64,000 nucleotides of DNA from Mycobacterium colombiense CECT 3035 (GCF_002105755.1 NZ_CP020821.1:3844001-3908000); one strand, 5' to 3'. Positions 1 to 10,240 are shown, numbered from the stretch's first letter. Notes: a model not told the origin generated them from the sequence alone. A program made the numbers and translations.

Positions 1-1175
1 GAATCATCCAGTCCCCCTTGGCAATTGCCACCTGGGTGCTGGTGGTGTTCGAGGTGGCGTCGCTGACCCTGGCGATGACCGACCAGTACCCGGCCTGGTC
101 GGTCGGCCGGTCCAACCTGCAGGCCCTGACCGGGAAGTCATGCGGACTGGCCGAGGACGTGCTGGTGGAGCAGGACCCCGGCGCCGGGATGCTGACACCG
201 GTCAACGCGTCGGTGGCCGACGCGCTGGGCGCGGGTCTGTCGGAAGCCTTCACACCCAACGGAATTCCCGCCGACGTGCGCGCCGACCCGGTGATGGAAC
301 GCCCGGGTGACCGCAGCTTCGTCAACGACGAGGAGAAGACCGGCAGCAACCAGGCCGGCACCGAGGGCGGCACCACCCCCGCGCCGGGGATCAACGGCTC
401 CTCGGCCCAGCTGCCCTTCAACCTCGACCCCGCGCACACCCCGGTGCTGGGCAGCTGGCGCTCGGGCATCCAGGTGCCCGCGCACCTGCGGTCCAGCTGG
501 TACCGACTGCCCGCCCGCGACAAGGCGGGGCCGCTGCTGGTGGTCAGCGCCGCCGGGCGCTTCGACCCCCGCGAGGTCCAGGTGCAGTGGGCCACCGACG
601 ACCAGGCGGCCGCCGGACACGCCAGCGGCTCGTTCCAATTCTCCGACGTGGGCGCGTCGCCGGCGTGGCGCAACCTGCGCCTGCCGATGTCGGCAATTCC
701 GAGTTCCGCCACCCAGATTCGACTGGTCGCCGACGACGAAGACCTGGCCCCGCAGCACTGGATCGCGCTGACCCCGCCGAGAACTCCGCAGCTGCGCACG
801 CTGCAGGACGTGGTGGGCTCCTCCGAGCCGGTGTTCCTGGACTGGCTCGTCGGGCTGGCCTTCCCGTGCCAGCGACCCTTCGGCCATCAGAACGGCGTCG
901 ACGAGACCCCGAGATGGCGCATCCTGCCCGACCGGTTCGGCGCCGAGGCCAACTCGCCGGTGATGGACAACAACGGCGGCGGCCCGTTGGGTGTCACCGA
1001 GCTGCTGGCCAAGGCGACCACCATGGCCACCTACCTCAAGGACGACTGGTCTCGCGATTGGGGCTCGCTGCAACGGTTGACGCCGTATTACCCCGACGCC
1101 CAACCCGCCCGCCTGCTGCTGGGGACGGCGACGCGCAGCGGGCTGTGGAATCCGGCACCGCTGCGTAAAACCTAG
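1..1175 (+). CDS. embC: Arabinosyltransferase EmbC, C-terminal part (5' end outside window)
   Basis: The reading frame is open from base 3 and ends at TAG 1173-1175, giving about 390 residues. It is the C-terminal third of an Emb arabinosyltransferase: the last membrane segment (IATWVLVVFEVASL), then a long extracytoplasmic region with the family signatures NPGxP-like turns, PGINGSSAQLPF, LDPAHTPVLGSW, SWYRLP, PAWRNLR, ALTPPRTP, LVGLAFPCQRP and DWGSLQRL. EmbC extends the arabinan of lipoarabinomannan using decaprenyl-phosphate arabinose, and the C-terminal domain carries carbohydrate-binding modules. Assignment to EmbC rather than EmbA or EmbB rests on its place upstream of embA-embB and on the ending LLGTATRSGLWNPAPLR, which resembles EmbC as I remember it. 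Unlike M. tuberculosis, embC is not directly followed by embA; about 2.5 kb intervene. Confidence 0.93.
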   Translation, partial: IIQSPLAIATWVLVVFEVASLTLAMTDQYPAWSVGRSNLQALTGKSCGLAEDVLVEQDPGAGMLTPVNASVADALGAGLSEAFTPNGIPADVRADPVMERPGDRSFVNDEEKTGSNQAGTEGGTTPAPGINGSSAQLPFNLDPAHTPVLGSWRSGIQVPAHLRSSWYRLPARDKAGPLLVVSAAGRFDPREVQVQWATDDQAAAGHASGSFQFSDVGASPAWRNLRLPMSAIPSSATQIRLVADDEDLAPQHWIALTPPRTPQLRTLQDVVGSSEPVFLDWLVGLAFPCQRPFGHQNGVDETPRWRILPDRFGAEANSPVMDNNGGGPLGVTELLAKATTMATYLKDDWSRDWGSLQRLTPYYPDAQPARLLLGTATRSGLWNPAPLRKT

Positions 1176-1190
1176 GCGCACAACGAGTTC

Positions 1191-1225
1191 TGCCCCGCTT
1201 CCGGCCGACGGCAGGAAGCGGGGCA
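1191..1225 (+). terminator. Hairpin terminator after embC
   Basis: A perfect 12-bp inverted repeat, TGCCCCGCTTCC at 1191-1202 and GGAAGCGGGGCA at 1214-1225, with an 11-nt loop, begins 15 bases after the embC stop. There is no T-tract, which is common for mycobacterial intrinsic terminators. It also lies just past the end of the convergent small gene at 1249-1503, so it may serve both strands. It suggests embC is transcriptionally separate from embAB here. Confidence 0.7.
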
Positions 1226-1248
1226 GATCACGGCGAGACCGCGTCAGG

Positions 1249-1503
1249 TCATGGCAGGGCGGCGTTGAACGGGTGCGTCAGCGTCCAGCCCGGGTTCAGG
1301 AAGTTGGCGGCGTAATGGCGCACCGGGTGCAGGTGCCCGCTGTGCGGAACGTCGGGGCTAGCGGAGGCGACGGCGGGCATCAGCGACCCGGCGATCGACA
1401 ACCCGATGGCCCCCAGCCCGACGCCCGCGGCGATGCGGAGCTTGGAGACCTTCTTGGTCTCGACGGCGGTCTGGGTGTCTGCGGCGGCGATGCTGTCCTT
1501 CAT
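1249..1503 (-). CDS. Small putative secreted protein, 84 aa, unknown function
   Basis: The start chosen is the ATG at 1503 (MKDSIAAADT). A longer open frame exists upstream but its sequence is arginine-rich and looks non-coding. Residues 1-20 are a polar, lysine-containing lead. Residues about 22-46 are hydrophobic and end in a plausible signal peptidase site (AVASASP). The mature part would be only about 36 residues, rich in His, Pro and Asn (HSGHLHPVRHY). I do not recognise a family. It is convergent to embC and divergent from the TIGR03083-type gene at 1712, within the segment that separates embC from embA. No counterpart is known to me at this place in M. tuberculosis. The alternative is a membrane-anchored small protein if the signal is not cleaved. 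Confidence 0.6.
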   Translation of the reverse strand: MKDSIAAADTQTAVETKKVSKLRIAAGVGLGAIGLSIAGSLMPAVASASPDVPHSGHLHPVRHYAANFLNPGWTLTHPFNAALP

Positions 1504-1711
1504 GGTGGTGATTCCTATCTGCCGTACTTTGCGTATTTGCGTACCTTTTCCACGGGCCGATCGTGATGACCGGCAACACCAGGTTGCGATAGACGGCTTG
1601 CCAGATGGTTCAGAGTTTCTTGCGAAATTCTTGCGTCCCCTGGTTGACCTGCGGCGCAACCCTTGAGGCTGGCAATCCGTGGGGCTACCGTTGCGGCTTG
1701 TGGGCGATCTG

Positions 1712-2320
1712 ATGGACATGGCCCGCGCCGAGCGCGCCGACCTCGCCGAATTCCTGGCCACGTTGACGCCGCAGGATTGGGAGGCGCCCACCCTGTGCAC
1801 CCGCTGGAACGTCAAAGACGTTGTCGCGCATGTGATCAGCTATGACGAGCTGGGCGCGCTGGGACTGCTGAGAAGGTTCGCCAAGGGCTGGATCGTGCGA
1901 GCCAACCAGGTGGGCGTCGACGAATTCGGGACCCGCACGCCACAACAGCTACTGGAATTCCTGCGCAACCATCTCGAACCACATGGTCTGCCGGCGGGTT
2001 TCGGCGGAATGATCGCGCTCGTCGACGGCACCGTCCACCACCAGGACATCCGCCGCTCGCTGGGCCGGCCGCGGGCGGTGCCGCCGGATCGACTCGAGCG
2101 GATCCTTCCCCTGGTACCCGGCAATCCCCGGCTCGGCGCGGGACGCCGGATCAGGGGCCTGGGACTGCGCGCCACCGACGTCTCGTGGGCGCACGGCGAC
2201 GGGCCCGGGGTGACGGGCCCCGGCGAGGCGCTGCTGCTGGCGATGACGGGCCGTCCGGCCGCCCTGGCCGACCTCGAGGGCCCCGGGCTTGCCACGCTGG
2301 CGGACCGGGTCCACGGATAG
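1712..2320 (+). CDS. Maleylpyruvate isomerase-like / mycothiol-dependent family (TIGR03083) protein
   Basis: About 202 residues from the ATG at 1712 (MDMARAERAD); a GTG at 1679 would add 11 residues and cannot be excluded. The N-terminus RADLAEFLATL, then WEAPTLCTRWNVKDVVAHV, is the typical opening of the DinB-like four-helix proteins of TIGR03083, where the tryptophan and the histidine of the VVAHV segment lie in the metal or thiol site. A second His cluster (TVHHQDIRRSLG) near residue 115 fits the metal-binding set. Members use mycothiol or have unknown substrates, and the true reaction here is unknown. The gene converges on embR with only three bases between stop codons. It belongs to the accessory segment between embC and embA. 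Confidence 0.75.
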   Translation: MDMARAERADLAEFLATLTPQDWEAPTLCTRWNVKDVVAHVISYDELGALGLLRRFAKGWIVRANQVGVDEFGTRTPQQLLEFLRNHLEPHGLPAGFGGMIALVDGTVHHQDIRRSLGRPRAVPPDRLERILPLVPGNPRLGAGRRIRGLGLRATDVSWAHGDGPGVTGPGEALLLAMTGRPAALADLEGPGLATLADRVHG

Positions 2321-2323
2321 CGC

Positions 2324-3478
2324 TCAGGCCGGGCGGATCTCGAAGACGAACTCCGAGTTGCCGATGCGGATGTGATCGCCGTCCTCCAGGGTGGTGCTGC
2401 GCCGCACCCGCTGCCCCCGCACCTGCACACCGTTGGTGGACTTCATGTCGGTGATCAGGAAATCCGTTCCCGTGTCGATGATCACGGCGTGGTGGCGGCT
2501 GACCTCGGTGTCGTCCAAGACGATCTCGTTGTCGTCGAGACGCCCGATCCGGGTGGTCACACCGTTGAGCTGATAATGCCGGCCGGCCTTGTCCCGCAAC
2601 CGGGCCACGACGGGATCGTCGACCAGTGCCGCCGCCGACTCCGAGCGCACGGTGCTTTGCTTGTGAGTGGTCATCACCGCCCGTTTGCCGGCCCGCTTGG
2701 GTTGCTCCGGGCCCAGCGGCTCCTGGCGCAGGATGCGCTGTTGCAGCGCGTTGACCGTCGGGCCCGGATCGATGCCCAGCCCGTCGGCCAGCGCCGTCTT
2801 CAGCCGGCGGTACGCGCCGAGCGCATCCGACTGCCGCTCGGTGACGTAGTAGGCGGTGATCAGCTGCGCCCACAGTGGTTCGCGAAAGGGATGCCGCGCG
2901 ACGAGCGCTTCCAGCTCGCCGATGACGCCATCGGCGCGCCCACAGGCGATTTCGGCTTCGGCGCGTGCGGTGTAGCTTGCCACCCGCTCCTCGAGCAGCA
3001 TGCCGGCGAACGCGTCGACGAAGGCGAAATTGTGCAGGTCGTCGAGCACCGGACCGCGCCATTCGCCCAGCGCCGCCGACAGGTGGCCGCTGGCCTCCTC
3101 GAAACGGCCCAGGCTGGCGGCCTGGACTCCCGCGGCCTTGTGGGCGCGGAAACGTCCCAGATCGCAATCGGCGTCGGCGACGCTGAGCTGATAACCCGGC
3201 GGGGCGCTGGCCAACACCTCGTTCGGGTTGGCCACCGCGCTGCGCAGCAGCCGCCGCAGCGTGGAGACGTAGGACTGGATGCTGGTGCGCGCCGCCGGCA
3301 CCGGAGCCTCACCCCACACGGCATCGATCAAGGCGTCGACCGACACCGGTCGATTGCGGTGGACGAGGAGCATGGCCAGCACCGCGCGCTGCTTGGGGGC
3401 GCCCAACGACAACTGGGTGCCGTTGGCCGTCATCGACAACGGTCCCAGGACGCCAAACCCCAGACCTGCGTTCGTCAC
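2324..3478 (-). CDS. embR: Transcriptional regulator EmbR (winged helix, BTAD, FHA)
   Basis: 384 residues from GTG 3478, chosen because GAGGAGG sits five bases upstream and the length matches EmbR (388 aa in M. tuberculosis). Residues 1-105 form an OmpR/SARP-type winged-helix domain ([30 protein letters not shown]). Residues about 110-255 are the bacterial transcriptional activator domain. Residues about 285-384 are a forkhead-associated domain with the phosphothreonine-binding residues R313, S327 and N349 in IGRLDD, VSRHH and STNG. EmbR is a PknH substrate that activates the embCAB genes. Here it is divergent from embA, the arrangement described for M. avium, whereas M. tuberculosis carries embR elsewhere. 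It is probably cytoplasmic and regulated by Ser/Thr phosphorylation. Confidence 0.96.
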   Translation of the reverse strand: MTNAGLGFGVLGPLSMTANGTQLSLGAPKQRAVLAMLLVHRNRPVSVDALIDAVWGEAPVPAARTSIQSYVSTLRRLLRSAVANPNEVLASAPPGYQLSVADADCDLGRFRAHKAAGVQAASLGRFEEASGHLSAALGEWRGPVLDDLHNFAFVDAFAGMLLEERVASYTARAEAEIACGRADGVIGELEALVARHPFREPLWAQLITAYYVTERQSDALGAYRRLKTALADGLGIDPGPTVNALQQRILRQEPLGPEQPKRAGKRAVMTTHKQSTVRSESAAALVDDPVVARLRDKAGRHYQLNGVTTRIGRLDDNEIVLDDTEVSRHHAVIIDTGTDFLITDMKSTNGVQVRGQRVRRSTTLEDGDHIRIGNSEFVFEIRPA

Positions 3479-3672
3479 GCGCGCCTCCTCAGCCCCCCAT
3501 TTTGACCGCATCGACGCAACGGATGCTGAATTGGCGGGCGGGTTTTGCTGTGATTCGCGCCCACCTGCACAGCGTGGGCGGCACCGGCCGGGCGACGATC
3601 TCGCTCGTCCCGGGGCGCTGCGCGGCCCCGCGTCCTCATCGGACAAAGCCGCGTCGCTTACGATCGAGCCTC
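3479..3672. promoter_or_regulatory. embR-embA divergent intergenic region
   Basis: This 194-bp stretch lies between the divergent starts of embR and embA and must hold promoters for both. The embR ribosome-binding site (GAGGAGG on the minus strand) is at its left edge. An open frame runs through it in phase with embA, but its composition (many Arg and His) and the length of known EmbA argue that it is untranslated. I cannot place -10 boxes with confidence. It is the natural candidate for EmbR binding. Confidence 0.5.
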
Positions 3673-6600
3673 GTGCCCCACGACGGTAATGAGCGCTCGC
3701 AGCGGATCCCCCGGTCGGTGGCCGCCATCGCGGGCATCGTGGGCCTGCTGCTGTGCCTGTCCGTCCCGCTGCTTCCGGTGAAACAGACCACGGCAACGGT
3801 CCTGTGGCCGCAGGGCAGCATCGACGGGCACGTCAGCCAGATCACCGCGCCCCTGGTGTCCGGGGCACCGCGCGCGCTGGACATCTCCATTCCCTGCCCG
3901 GACATCGCCACCCTGCCCGCCGGTGGCGGCCTGGTGGTGTCGACCCTGCCGCCCGGCGGCATGGACGCCGGGAAGAACGGGCTGTTCGTGCGCGCCAACG
4001 CCGACGCCGTCGTCGTCGCGTTCCGCGACACCGTGGCGGCGGTCGCACAGCGCTCGGCCGTCGCCGCCGGGGCCTGCAGCGTGCTGCACGTCTGGGCCAA
4101 CGCCGGCGCCACCGGCGCCGACTTCGTCGGCATCCCCGGCGCCACTGGGGTGCTGTCCCCCGAAAAGAAACCCCAGGTCGGCGGCCTCTTCACCGACATG
4201 AAAGTGCCCGCGGGACCGGGGCTGTCGGCCCGCATCGACATCGACACCCGGTTCATCACCGCGCCCACCGTCCTCAAGGAAATCGTGATGGCCCTGGGCG
4301 CCCTGGCGGTGCTGACGGCCATCGTCGCGCTCGCGGTGCTGGACCGCCGCAGCCGCGGCGGCAGCACGATACTCAACTGGCGCTCGCCGATCGCCTGGCT
4401 CTCCCGGTACCGGCCCGGCACGCACCTGGGAAACTGGCGGCGGGTGGGGATCGCGACGTGGATCGCCGACGCCGGGGTGATCGCGACCCTGCTGCTGTGG
4501 CACATCATCGGCGCCACCTCGTCGGATGACGGCTACAACCTGACCATCGCGCGCGTCGCGCCCGGCGCCGGCTACATCGCCAACTACTACCGCTATTTCG
4601 GCACCACGGACGCACCCTTCGACTGGTACCTCGGGGTGCTGGCCAAGATGGCATCGGTGAGCACGGCCGGCGTCTGGATGCGGCTGCCCGCCACGGTGGC
4701 CGCGATCGCCTGCTGGTTGATCATCAGCCATTGGGTGCTGCGCCGGCTCGGACCGGGCCGCGGCGGCCTGGCGGCCAACCGGGTGGCGGTCTTCACCGCC
4801 GGCGCGGTGTTCGTGGCGGCGTGGCTGCCGTTCAACAACGGACTGCGGCCCGAACCGCTGATCGCCCTCGGCGTGCTGGTCACCTGGATGCTGGTGGAAC
4901 GCGCGATCGCGCTGCGCCGGTTGGCCCCCGCGGCGGTGGCCATCATCGTGGCGCTGCTGAGCGCGACGCTGGCTCCGCAGGGCCTGATCGCCGTCGCCGC
5001 GCTGCTGACCGGGGCCCGGGCCGTCGCCCAGACGATCCGCCGGCGCCGGCCGACCGACGGGCTGGTGGCACCGCTGGCGGTGCTCGCGGCCTCGCTGTCG
5101 CTGATCCTGGTGGTGGTGTTCCGCAGCCAGACACTGGCCACGGTCGGCGAATCGGCGCGCATCAAGTACAAGGTCGGTCCGACCATCGCGTGGTACCAGG
5201 ACTGGCTGCGCTACTACTTCCTCACGGTGGAATCCAACCCGGACGGATCGATGGCGCGGCGATTCGCCGTGCTGGTGCTGCTGCTGTGCATGTTCGGGAT
5301 GCTGGTCACCCTGCTGCGCCGGGGCCGGATCCCGGGTGTGGCCAGCGGCCCGGCGTGGCGGTTGATCGGCACCACCGCCTTCGGCCTGCTCTTGTTGACC
5401 TTCACGCCGACGAAGTGGGCGGTGCAGTTCGGCGCATTCGCCGGGCTGGCCGGAGCGCTGGGCGCGGTCACCGCGTTCGCCCTGGCCCGGATCGGCCTGC
5501 ACAACCGCCGCAACCTGACGCTGTACGTGACGGCGCTGCTGTTCGTGCTGGCGGTGGCGACCTCGGGCGTCAACGGCTGGTTCTACGTCGGCAACTACGG
5601 GGTGCCGTGGTACGACATTCAGCCGGTCATCGCCAGCCACCCGGTGACGTCGATGTTCCTGGCACTGTCGATCGCGACCGGCCTGCTGGCCGCCTGGCAG
5701 CACTTCCGGATGGACTACGCCGGGCACACCGAGGTCAAGGACAACCGGCGCAACCGGGTGCTCGCGTCGACCCCGCTGCTGGTGGTCGCGACCATCATGG
5801 TCGTCGGCGAAGTCGCCTCGCTGACCAAGGGCGCGGTGTTCCGCTACCCCCTCTACACCACCGGCAAGGCCAACGTCGCCGCCATCAGTTCGGGGCTGTC
5901 GTCCGCCAGCTGCGCCATGGCCGACGATGTGCTCACCGAGCCCGACCCCAACGCGGGGATGCTGCAGCCGGCGCCCGGGCAGACCTTCGGCCCGGACGGT
6001 CCGCTGGGCGGGGTCAACCCGGTCGGCTTCAAACCCGACGGTGTGGGCGACGACCTGCGGTCGTACCCGGTGGTGACCAAGCCGGGCGTGGTGAATTCCA
6101 CCGGGTCACCCAACAAACCCAATGCCACTATGAGCGACTCCGCGGGCACGGCCGGTGGGAAAGGCCCGGTCGGGGTGAACGGGTCGCATGCCGCGCTGCC
6201 GTTCGGCCTCGACCCGGCCCGCACCCCGGTGATGGGCAGCTACGGCGAGAATTCGCTGGCCGCCAGCGCGACGTCGGCGTGGTACCAGCTGCCGCCGCGT
6301 AGCCCGGACCGGCCGATCGTCGTGGTGACGGCGGCCGGCGCCATCTGGTCGTACAAAGAGGACGGCACCTTCACCTACGGCCAGCAGCTGAAACTGCAGT
6401 GGGGCGTTGCCCGTCCCGACGGCACCACCCAGCCGCTGGCGGAGGTGTATCCGATCGACATCGGGCCGGAGCCGGCGTGGCGCAACCTGCGGATCCCGCT
6501 GACCTGGGCGCCGCCGGAGGCGAACGTGGCGCGCATCGTCGCGTACGACCCCAACCTGAGTTCGGACCAGTGGTTCGCGGTCACGCCGCCGCGCGTCCCG

Positions 6601-6999
6601 GTGCTGCAGACCCTGCAGCAGTTGATGGGCTCGCACACACCCGTGCTGATGGACATCGCCACCGCCGCGAACTTCCCCTGCCAGCACCCGCTCTCTGAAC
6701 ACCTTGGCGTTGCCGAACTTCCGCAGTACCGCATCCTGCCCGATCACAAACAAACGGCGGCGTCGTCGAACGGGTGGCAGGCCAGCGAGGACGGGGGTCC
6801 GTTCCTGTTCACTCAGGCGATGCTGCGCACCTCGACGATCGCGACGTACCTGCGTGGGGACTGGCATCGCGACTGGGGATCCGTCGAGCAGTACTTCCGG
6901 TTGGTGCCGGCTGATCAGGCGCCGGACGCCGTAATCGAACAGGGTGTGATGACAGTGCACGGCTGGAGCCGGCAGGGACCGATTCGGGCGCTGCCATGA
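3673..6999 (+). CDS. embA: Arabinosyltransferase EmbA
   Basis: 1108 residues from GTG 3673 ([13 protein letters not shown]), which matches the EmbA N-terminus; the open frame continues upstream to 3502 but is not needed. GT-C fold: a first membrane helix near residue 20, an extracytoplasmic loop ([16 protein letters not shown]), a multi-pass membrane core with the catalytic [11 protein letters not shown] motif near residue 290 (paired aspartates), [14 protein letters not shown], then a C-terminal carbohydrate-binding region ([38 protein letters not shown]). With EmbB it builds the branched end of arabinogalactan arabinan from decaprenyl-phosphate arabinose at the outer face of the membrane. 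The stop overlaps an ATG that opens the likely embB reading frame, so the pair is probably translationally coupled. Confidence 0.97.
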   Translation: MPHDGNERSQRIPRSVAAIAGIVGLLLCLSVPLLPVKQTTATVLWPQGSIDGHVSQITAPLVSGAPRALDISIPCPDIATLPAGGGLVVSTLPPGGMDAGKNGLFVRANADAVVVAFRDTVAAVAQRSAVAAGACSVLHVWANAGATGADFVGIPGATGVLSPEKKPQVGGLFTDMKVPAGPGLSARIDIDTRFITAPTVLKEIVMALGALAVLTAIVALAVLDRRSRGGSTILNWRSPIAWLSRYRPGTHLGNWRRVGIATWIADAGVIATLLLWHIIGATSSDDGYNLTIARVAPGAGYIANYYRYFGTTDAPFDWYLGVLAKMASVSTAGVWMRLPATVAAIACWLIISHWVLRRLGPGRGGLAANRVAVFTAGAVFVAAWLPFNNGLRPEPLIALGVLVTWMLVERAIALRRLAPAAVAIIVALLSATLAPQGLIAVAALLTGARAVAQTIRRRRPTDGLVAPLAVLAASLSLILVVVFRSQTLATVGESARIKYKVGPTIAWYQDWLRYYFLTVESNPDGSMARRFAVLVLLLCMFGMLVTLLRRGRIPGVASGPAWRLIGTTAFGLLLLTFTPTKWAVQFGAFAGLAGALGAVTAFALARIGLHNRRNLTLYVTALLFVLAVATSGVNGWFYVGNYGVPWYDIQPVIASHPVTSMFLALSIATGLLAAWQHFRMDYAGHTEVKDNRRNRVLASTPLLVVATIMVVGEVASLTKGAVFRYPLYTTGKANVAAISSGLSSASCAMADDVLTEPDPNAGMLQPAPGQTFGPDGPLGGVNPVGFKPDGVGDDLRSYPVVTKPGVVNSTGSPNKPNATMSDSAGTAGGKGPVGVNGSHAALPFGLDPARTPVMGSYGENSLAASATSAWYQLPPRSPDRPIVVVTAAGAIWSYKEDGTFTYGQQLKLQWGVARPDGTTQPLAEVYPIDIGPEPAWRNLRIPLTWAPPEANVARIVAYDPNLSSDQWFAVTPPRVPVLQTLQQLMGSHTPVLMDIATAANFPCQHPLSEHLGVAELPQYRILPDHKQTAASSNGWQASEDGGPFLFTQAMLRTSTIATYLRGDWHRDWGSVEQYFRLVPADQAPDAVIEQGVMTVHGWSRQGPIRALP

Positions 7000-7048
7000 G
7001 CGTGACGACCGTCGACGACCGCCAAGACCAGGCGGCCCCCGGCAGAAC

Positions 7049-10000
7049 GTGCGGGTGACCCGCTGGGTCGCGACGATCGCCGGGCTGATCGGTTTCATCC
7101 TGTCGGTGGCGACGCCGCTGCTGCCCGTCGTGCAGACCACCGCGCAGCTGAACTGGCCGCAGAACGGTCAGCTGAACAGCGTTACGGCGCCGCTGATTTC
7201 GCTGACGCCGGTCGACGTGAACGTGTCCGTGCCGTGCTCGGTGGTGGGCGCGCTGCCACCGGAGGGCGGGGTGGTGCTCAGCACGGCGCCCAAGAAGGGC
7301 AAGGACGCCGCGCTCAACGCGTTGTTCGTCGTCGTCAACAGCAAGCGCGTCGACGTCACCGACCGCAACGTGGTGATCGCCAGCGCGGCGCGGGACCAGG
7401 TCGCGTCGCCGCAATGCCAGCGCATCGAGATCACCTCGACCAAGGCCGGCGCCTTCGCCACCTTCGTCGGACTGAAGGATCCGGCCGGCAAACCGCTCGG
7501 TGGCGGCTTCCCCGACCCGAACCTGCGGCCGCAGATCGTGGGGGTGTTCACCGATCTCACCGGCCCCGCCCCGCCGGGTCTGAAGCTGTCGGCGACCATC
7601 GACACCCGATTCTCCACCACCCCAACGACTCTCAAGCTGGCCGCGATGGTGCTGGCGATCGTGTCGACCATCGTCGCGCTGATCGCCCTGTGGCGGCTCG
7701 ACCAGTTGGACGGCCACCGGATGCGCCGGCTCATCCCGGCGAACTGGCGCACGTTCACCCTCGCCGACGTCACGGTGATCTCCGGCTTCGTGCTGTGGCA
7801 CGTGATCGGGGCGAACTCGTCGGACGACGGCTACATCCTGGGCATGGCCCGCGTCGCCGACCGCGCCGGCTACATGTCGAACTACTTCCGTTGGTTCGGC
7901 AGCCCCGAGGACCCCTTCGGCTGGTACTACAACCTGCTGGCGCTGATGACCCATGTCACCGACGCCAGCCTGTGGATGCGGTTGCCGGACTTGATCGCCG
8001 GGATCGTGTGCTGGCTGCTGCTCTCCCGCGAGGTGCTGCCCCGGCTGGGGCCCGCGGTGGCCGCCAGCAAGGCGGCGAACTGGGCGGCGGGCATGGTCCT
8101 GTTGACGGCGTGGATGCCGTTCGACAACGGCCTGCGCCCCGAGCCGATCATCGCCGTGGGGTCGCTGATCACCTACGTGCTGATCGAGCGCTCCATGCGT
8201 TACAGCCGGCTGACACCCGCGGCGCTGGCGGTCATCACCGCCGCGTTCACCCTTGGCGTGCAGCCCACCGGACTGATCGCGGTGGCCGCGCTGGTCGCCG
8301 GTGGCCGTCCGATCCTGCGCATTCTGGTCCGCCGCCACCGCCTGGTCGGCACGTGGCCGCTGGTGGCGCCGATGCTGGCCGCCGGCACGGTCATACTGAC
8401 CGTGGTGTTCGCCGACCAGACGCTGTCAACGGTGTTGGAAGCCACCAGGATTCGCACCTCGATCGGCCCCAGCCAGGCCTGGTACACCGAGAACCTGCGC
8501 TATTACTACCTGATCCTGCCCACCGTCGACGGCTCGCTGTCGCGTCGCTTCGGGTTCCTGATCGCGGCGCTGTGTCTGTTCACGGCCGTCTTTATCATGT
8601 TGCGGCGCAAGCGGGTTCCCGGGGTTGCGCGCGGGCCGGCCTGGCGGCTGATGGGCGTCATCTTCGGCACCATGTTCTTCCTGATGTTCACCCCCACCAA
8701 GTGGGTGCACCACTTCGGGCTGTTCGCCGCGGTGGGAGCGGCGATGGCCGCGCTGACGACGGTGCTGGTGTCGCACGAGAGCTTGCGCTGGTCGCGCAAC
8801 CGCATGGCATTCCTGGCGGCGCTGCTCTTCGTGCTGGCGCTGTGTTTCGCCACCACGAACGGCTGGTGGTACGTGTCGAGCTTCGGCGTCCCGTTCAACA
8901 ACGTGATGCCGAGGTTCCACGGAATCAGCATCAGCACAGTCTTTTTCGCGCTGTTCGTGATCGTCGCGCTGTACGCGGCATATCTGCATTTCGCACCGAG
9001 GGACCGTGGCGAAGGACGACTGGCGCGGGCACTGACCGCCGCGCCGATCCCACTGGCGGCCGGTTTCATGGCGCTCGTGTTCATCGCGTCGATGGTGGCG
9101 GGCATCGTGCGCCAGTACCCCACCTACTCCAACGCCTGGGACAACCTGCGTGAGTTCAGCGGCGGCTGCGGGTTGGCCGATGACGTGCTCGTCGAGCCGG
9201 ACAGCAATGCCGGCTTCATGGTGCCGCTGCCCGACAATTTCGGCCCGCTCGGGCCGCTGGGTGGTGTGAACCCCACGGGCTTCAGTCCCAACGGCGTACC
9301 GGATCGCACGCTGGCGGAGTCGGTCAAGGAAACGGAGGTGGCGCAGCCCGGCACCGACTACGACTGGGACGCGCCGCTCAAGCTGAAGGCGCCGGGCATC
9401 AACGGGTCGACGGTTCCGCTGCCCTACGGCCTCGATCCCGCACGGGTCCCGCTGGCCGGCAGCTACACCACCGGCGCGCAACAGCAGAGCAGGCTCACCT
9501 CGGCGTGGTACCAGCTGCCGAAGCCGGACGACGGACACCCGCTGGTGGTGGTGACCGCCGCGGGCACCATCGCCGGCAACAGCATCCTGCACGGCTACAC
9601 CAGCGGGCAGACCGTGGAGCTGGAATTCGGCAGGCCCGGTCCCGGCGGCGCCGTGCAGCCGGCCGGCCGGCTGGTGCCCTACGACCTGTACGGCGAGCAG
9701 CCGAAGGTGTGGCGGAACCTGCGCTTCGCGCGCTCGGCGATGCCCGCCGACGCGGTCGCGGTGCGGGTGGTCGCCGAGGACCTGTCCCTGACACCGGATG
9801 ACTGGATCGCGCTGACCCCGCCGCGGGTGCCGGAGCTGCGTTCGTTGCAGGAGTACGTCGGTTCGAAGCGGCCGGTGCTGATGGACTGGGCGGTCGGCCT
9901 GGCGTTCCCGTGCCAGCATCCGATGCTGCATTCCAACGGCGTCACCGAGATCCCGGAGTTCCGCATCACCCCGGACTACAACGCCAAGAAGCAGGACACC

Positions 10001-10222
10001 GACACCTGGCAGGACGGCGTCAACGGCGGCCTGCTGGGCATCACCGACCTGTTGCTGCGGGCCCACGTCATGTCGACGTACCTGTCGCATGACTGGGGCC
10101 GCGACTGGGGATCGCTGCGCAGATTCGAGACCATCGCCGACGCGCACCCGGCGCAGCTCGACCTCGGCACCGCCACCCGCACCGGATGGTGGTCGCCCGG
10201 ACCGATCCGCATCAAGCCGTAG
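7049..10222 (+). CDS. embB: Arabinosyltransferase EmbB (ethambutol target); N-terminus uncertain
   Basis: From GTG 7049 the protein is 1057 residues, about 40 shorter than M. tuberculosis EmbB (1098). It contains VTRWVATIAGLIGF (first helix), the catalytic SSDDGYILGM motif, FDNGLRPEPIIAVG, FTPTKWVHHFG and the C-terminal carbohydrate-binding signatures PGINGSTVPLPYGL and AWYQLPKPDDGHP. The ethambutol-associated methionine (M306 in M. tuberculosis) is present as residue 266, codon ATG 7844-7846, so that site is wild type. The start is doubtful: GTG 7049 has only a weak upstream purine stretch, while ATG 6996 overlaps the embA stop and opens [15 protein letters not shown] before running out of frame. 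One extra C in the CCCCC run at 7036-7040 would join the two into a 1075-residue protein. EmbB transfers arabinose in arabinogalactan synthesis. Confidence 0.95.
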   Translation: MRVTRWVATIAGLIGFILSVATPLLPVVQTTAQLNWPQNGQLNSVTAPLISLTPVDVNVSVPCSVVGALPPEGGVVLSTAPKKGKDAALNALFVVVNSKRVDVTDRNVVIASAARDQVASPQCQRIEITSTKAGAFATFVGLKDPAGKPLGGGFPDPNLRPQIVGVFTDLTGPAPPGLKLSATIDTRFSTTPTTLKLAAMVLAIVSTIVALIALWRLDQLDGHRMRRLIPANWRTFTLADVTVISGFVLWHVIGANSSDDGYILGMARVADRAGYMSNYFRWFGSPEDPFGWYYNLLALMTHVTDASLWMRLPDLIAGIVCWLLLSREVLPRLGPAVAASKAANWAAGMVLLTAWMPFDNGLRPEPIIAVGSLITYVLIERSMRYSRLTPAALAVITAAFTLGVQPTGLIAVAALVAGGRPILRILVRRHRLVGTWPLVAPMLAAGTVILTVVFADQTLSTVLEATRIRTSIGPSQAWYTENLRYYYLILPTVDGSLSRRFGFLIAALCLFTAVFIMLRRKRVPGVARGPAWRLMGVIFGTMFFLMFTPTKWVHHFGLFAAVGAAMAALTTVLVSHESLRWSRNRMAFLAALLFVLALCFATTNGWWYVSSFGVPFNNVMPRFHGISISTVFFALFVIVALYAAYLHFAPRDRGEGRLARALTAAPIPLAAGFMALVFIASMVAGIVRQYPTYSNAWDNLREFSGGCGLADDVLVEPDSNAGFMVPLPDNFGPLGPLGGVNPTGFSPNGVPDRTLAESVKETEVAQPGTDYDWDAPLKLKAPGINGSTVPLPYGLDPARVPLAGSYTTGAQQQSRLTSAWYQLPKPDDGHPLVVVTAAGTIAGNSILHGYTSGQTVELEFGRPGPGGAVQPAGRLVPYDLYGEQPKVWRNLRFARSAMPADAVAVRVVAEDLSLTPDDWIALTPPRVPELRSLQEYVGSKRPVLMDWAVGLAFPCQHPMLHSNGVTEIPEFRITPDYNAKKQDTDTWQDGVNGGLLGITDLLLRAHVMSTYLSHDWGRDWGSLRRFETIADAHPAQLDLGTATRTGWWSPGPIRIKP

Positions 10223-10240
10223 CGGCCGCGAAAGTGTGCG

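Noticed and set aside
3502..3672. N-terminal extension of EmbA from ATG-like start 3502
   Set aside because: The extension would overlap the embR promoter and is absent from known EmbA; GTG 3673 gives the expected N-terminus.
3658..5727. Minus-strand open frame of 689 codons opposite embA
   Set aside because: Antisense shadow; embA matches EmbA throughout.
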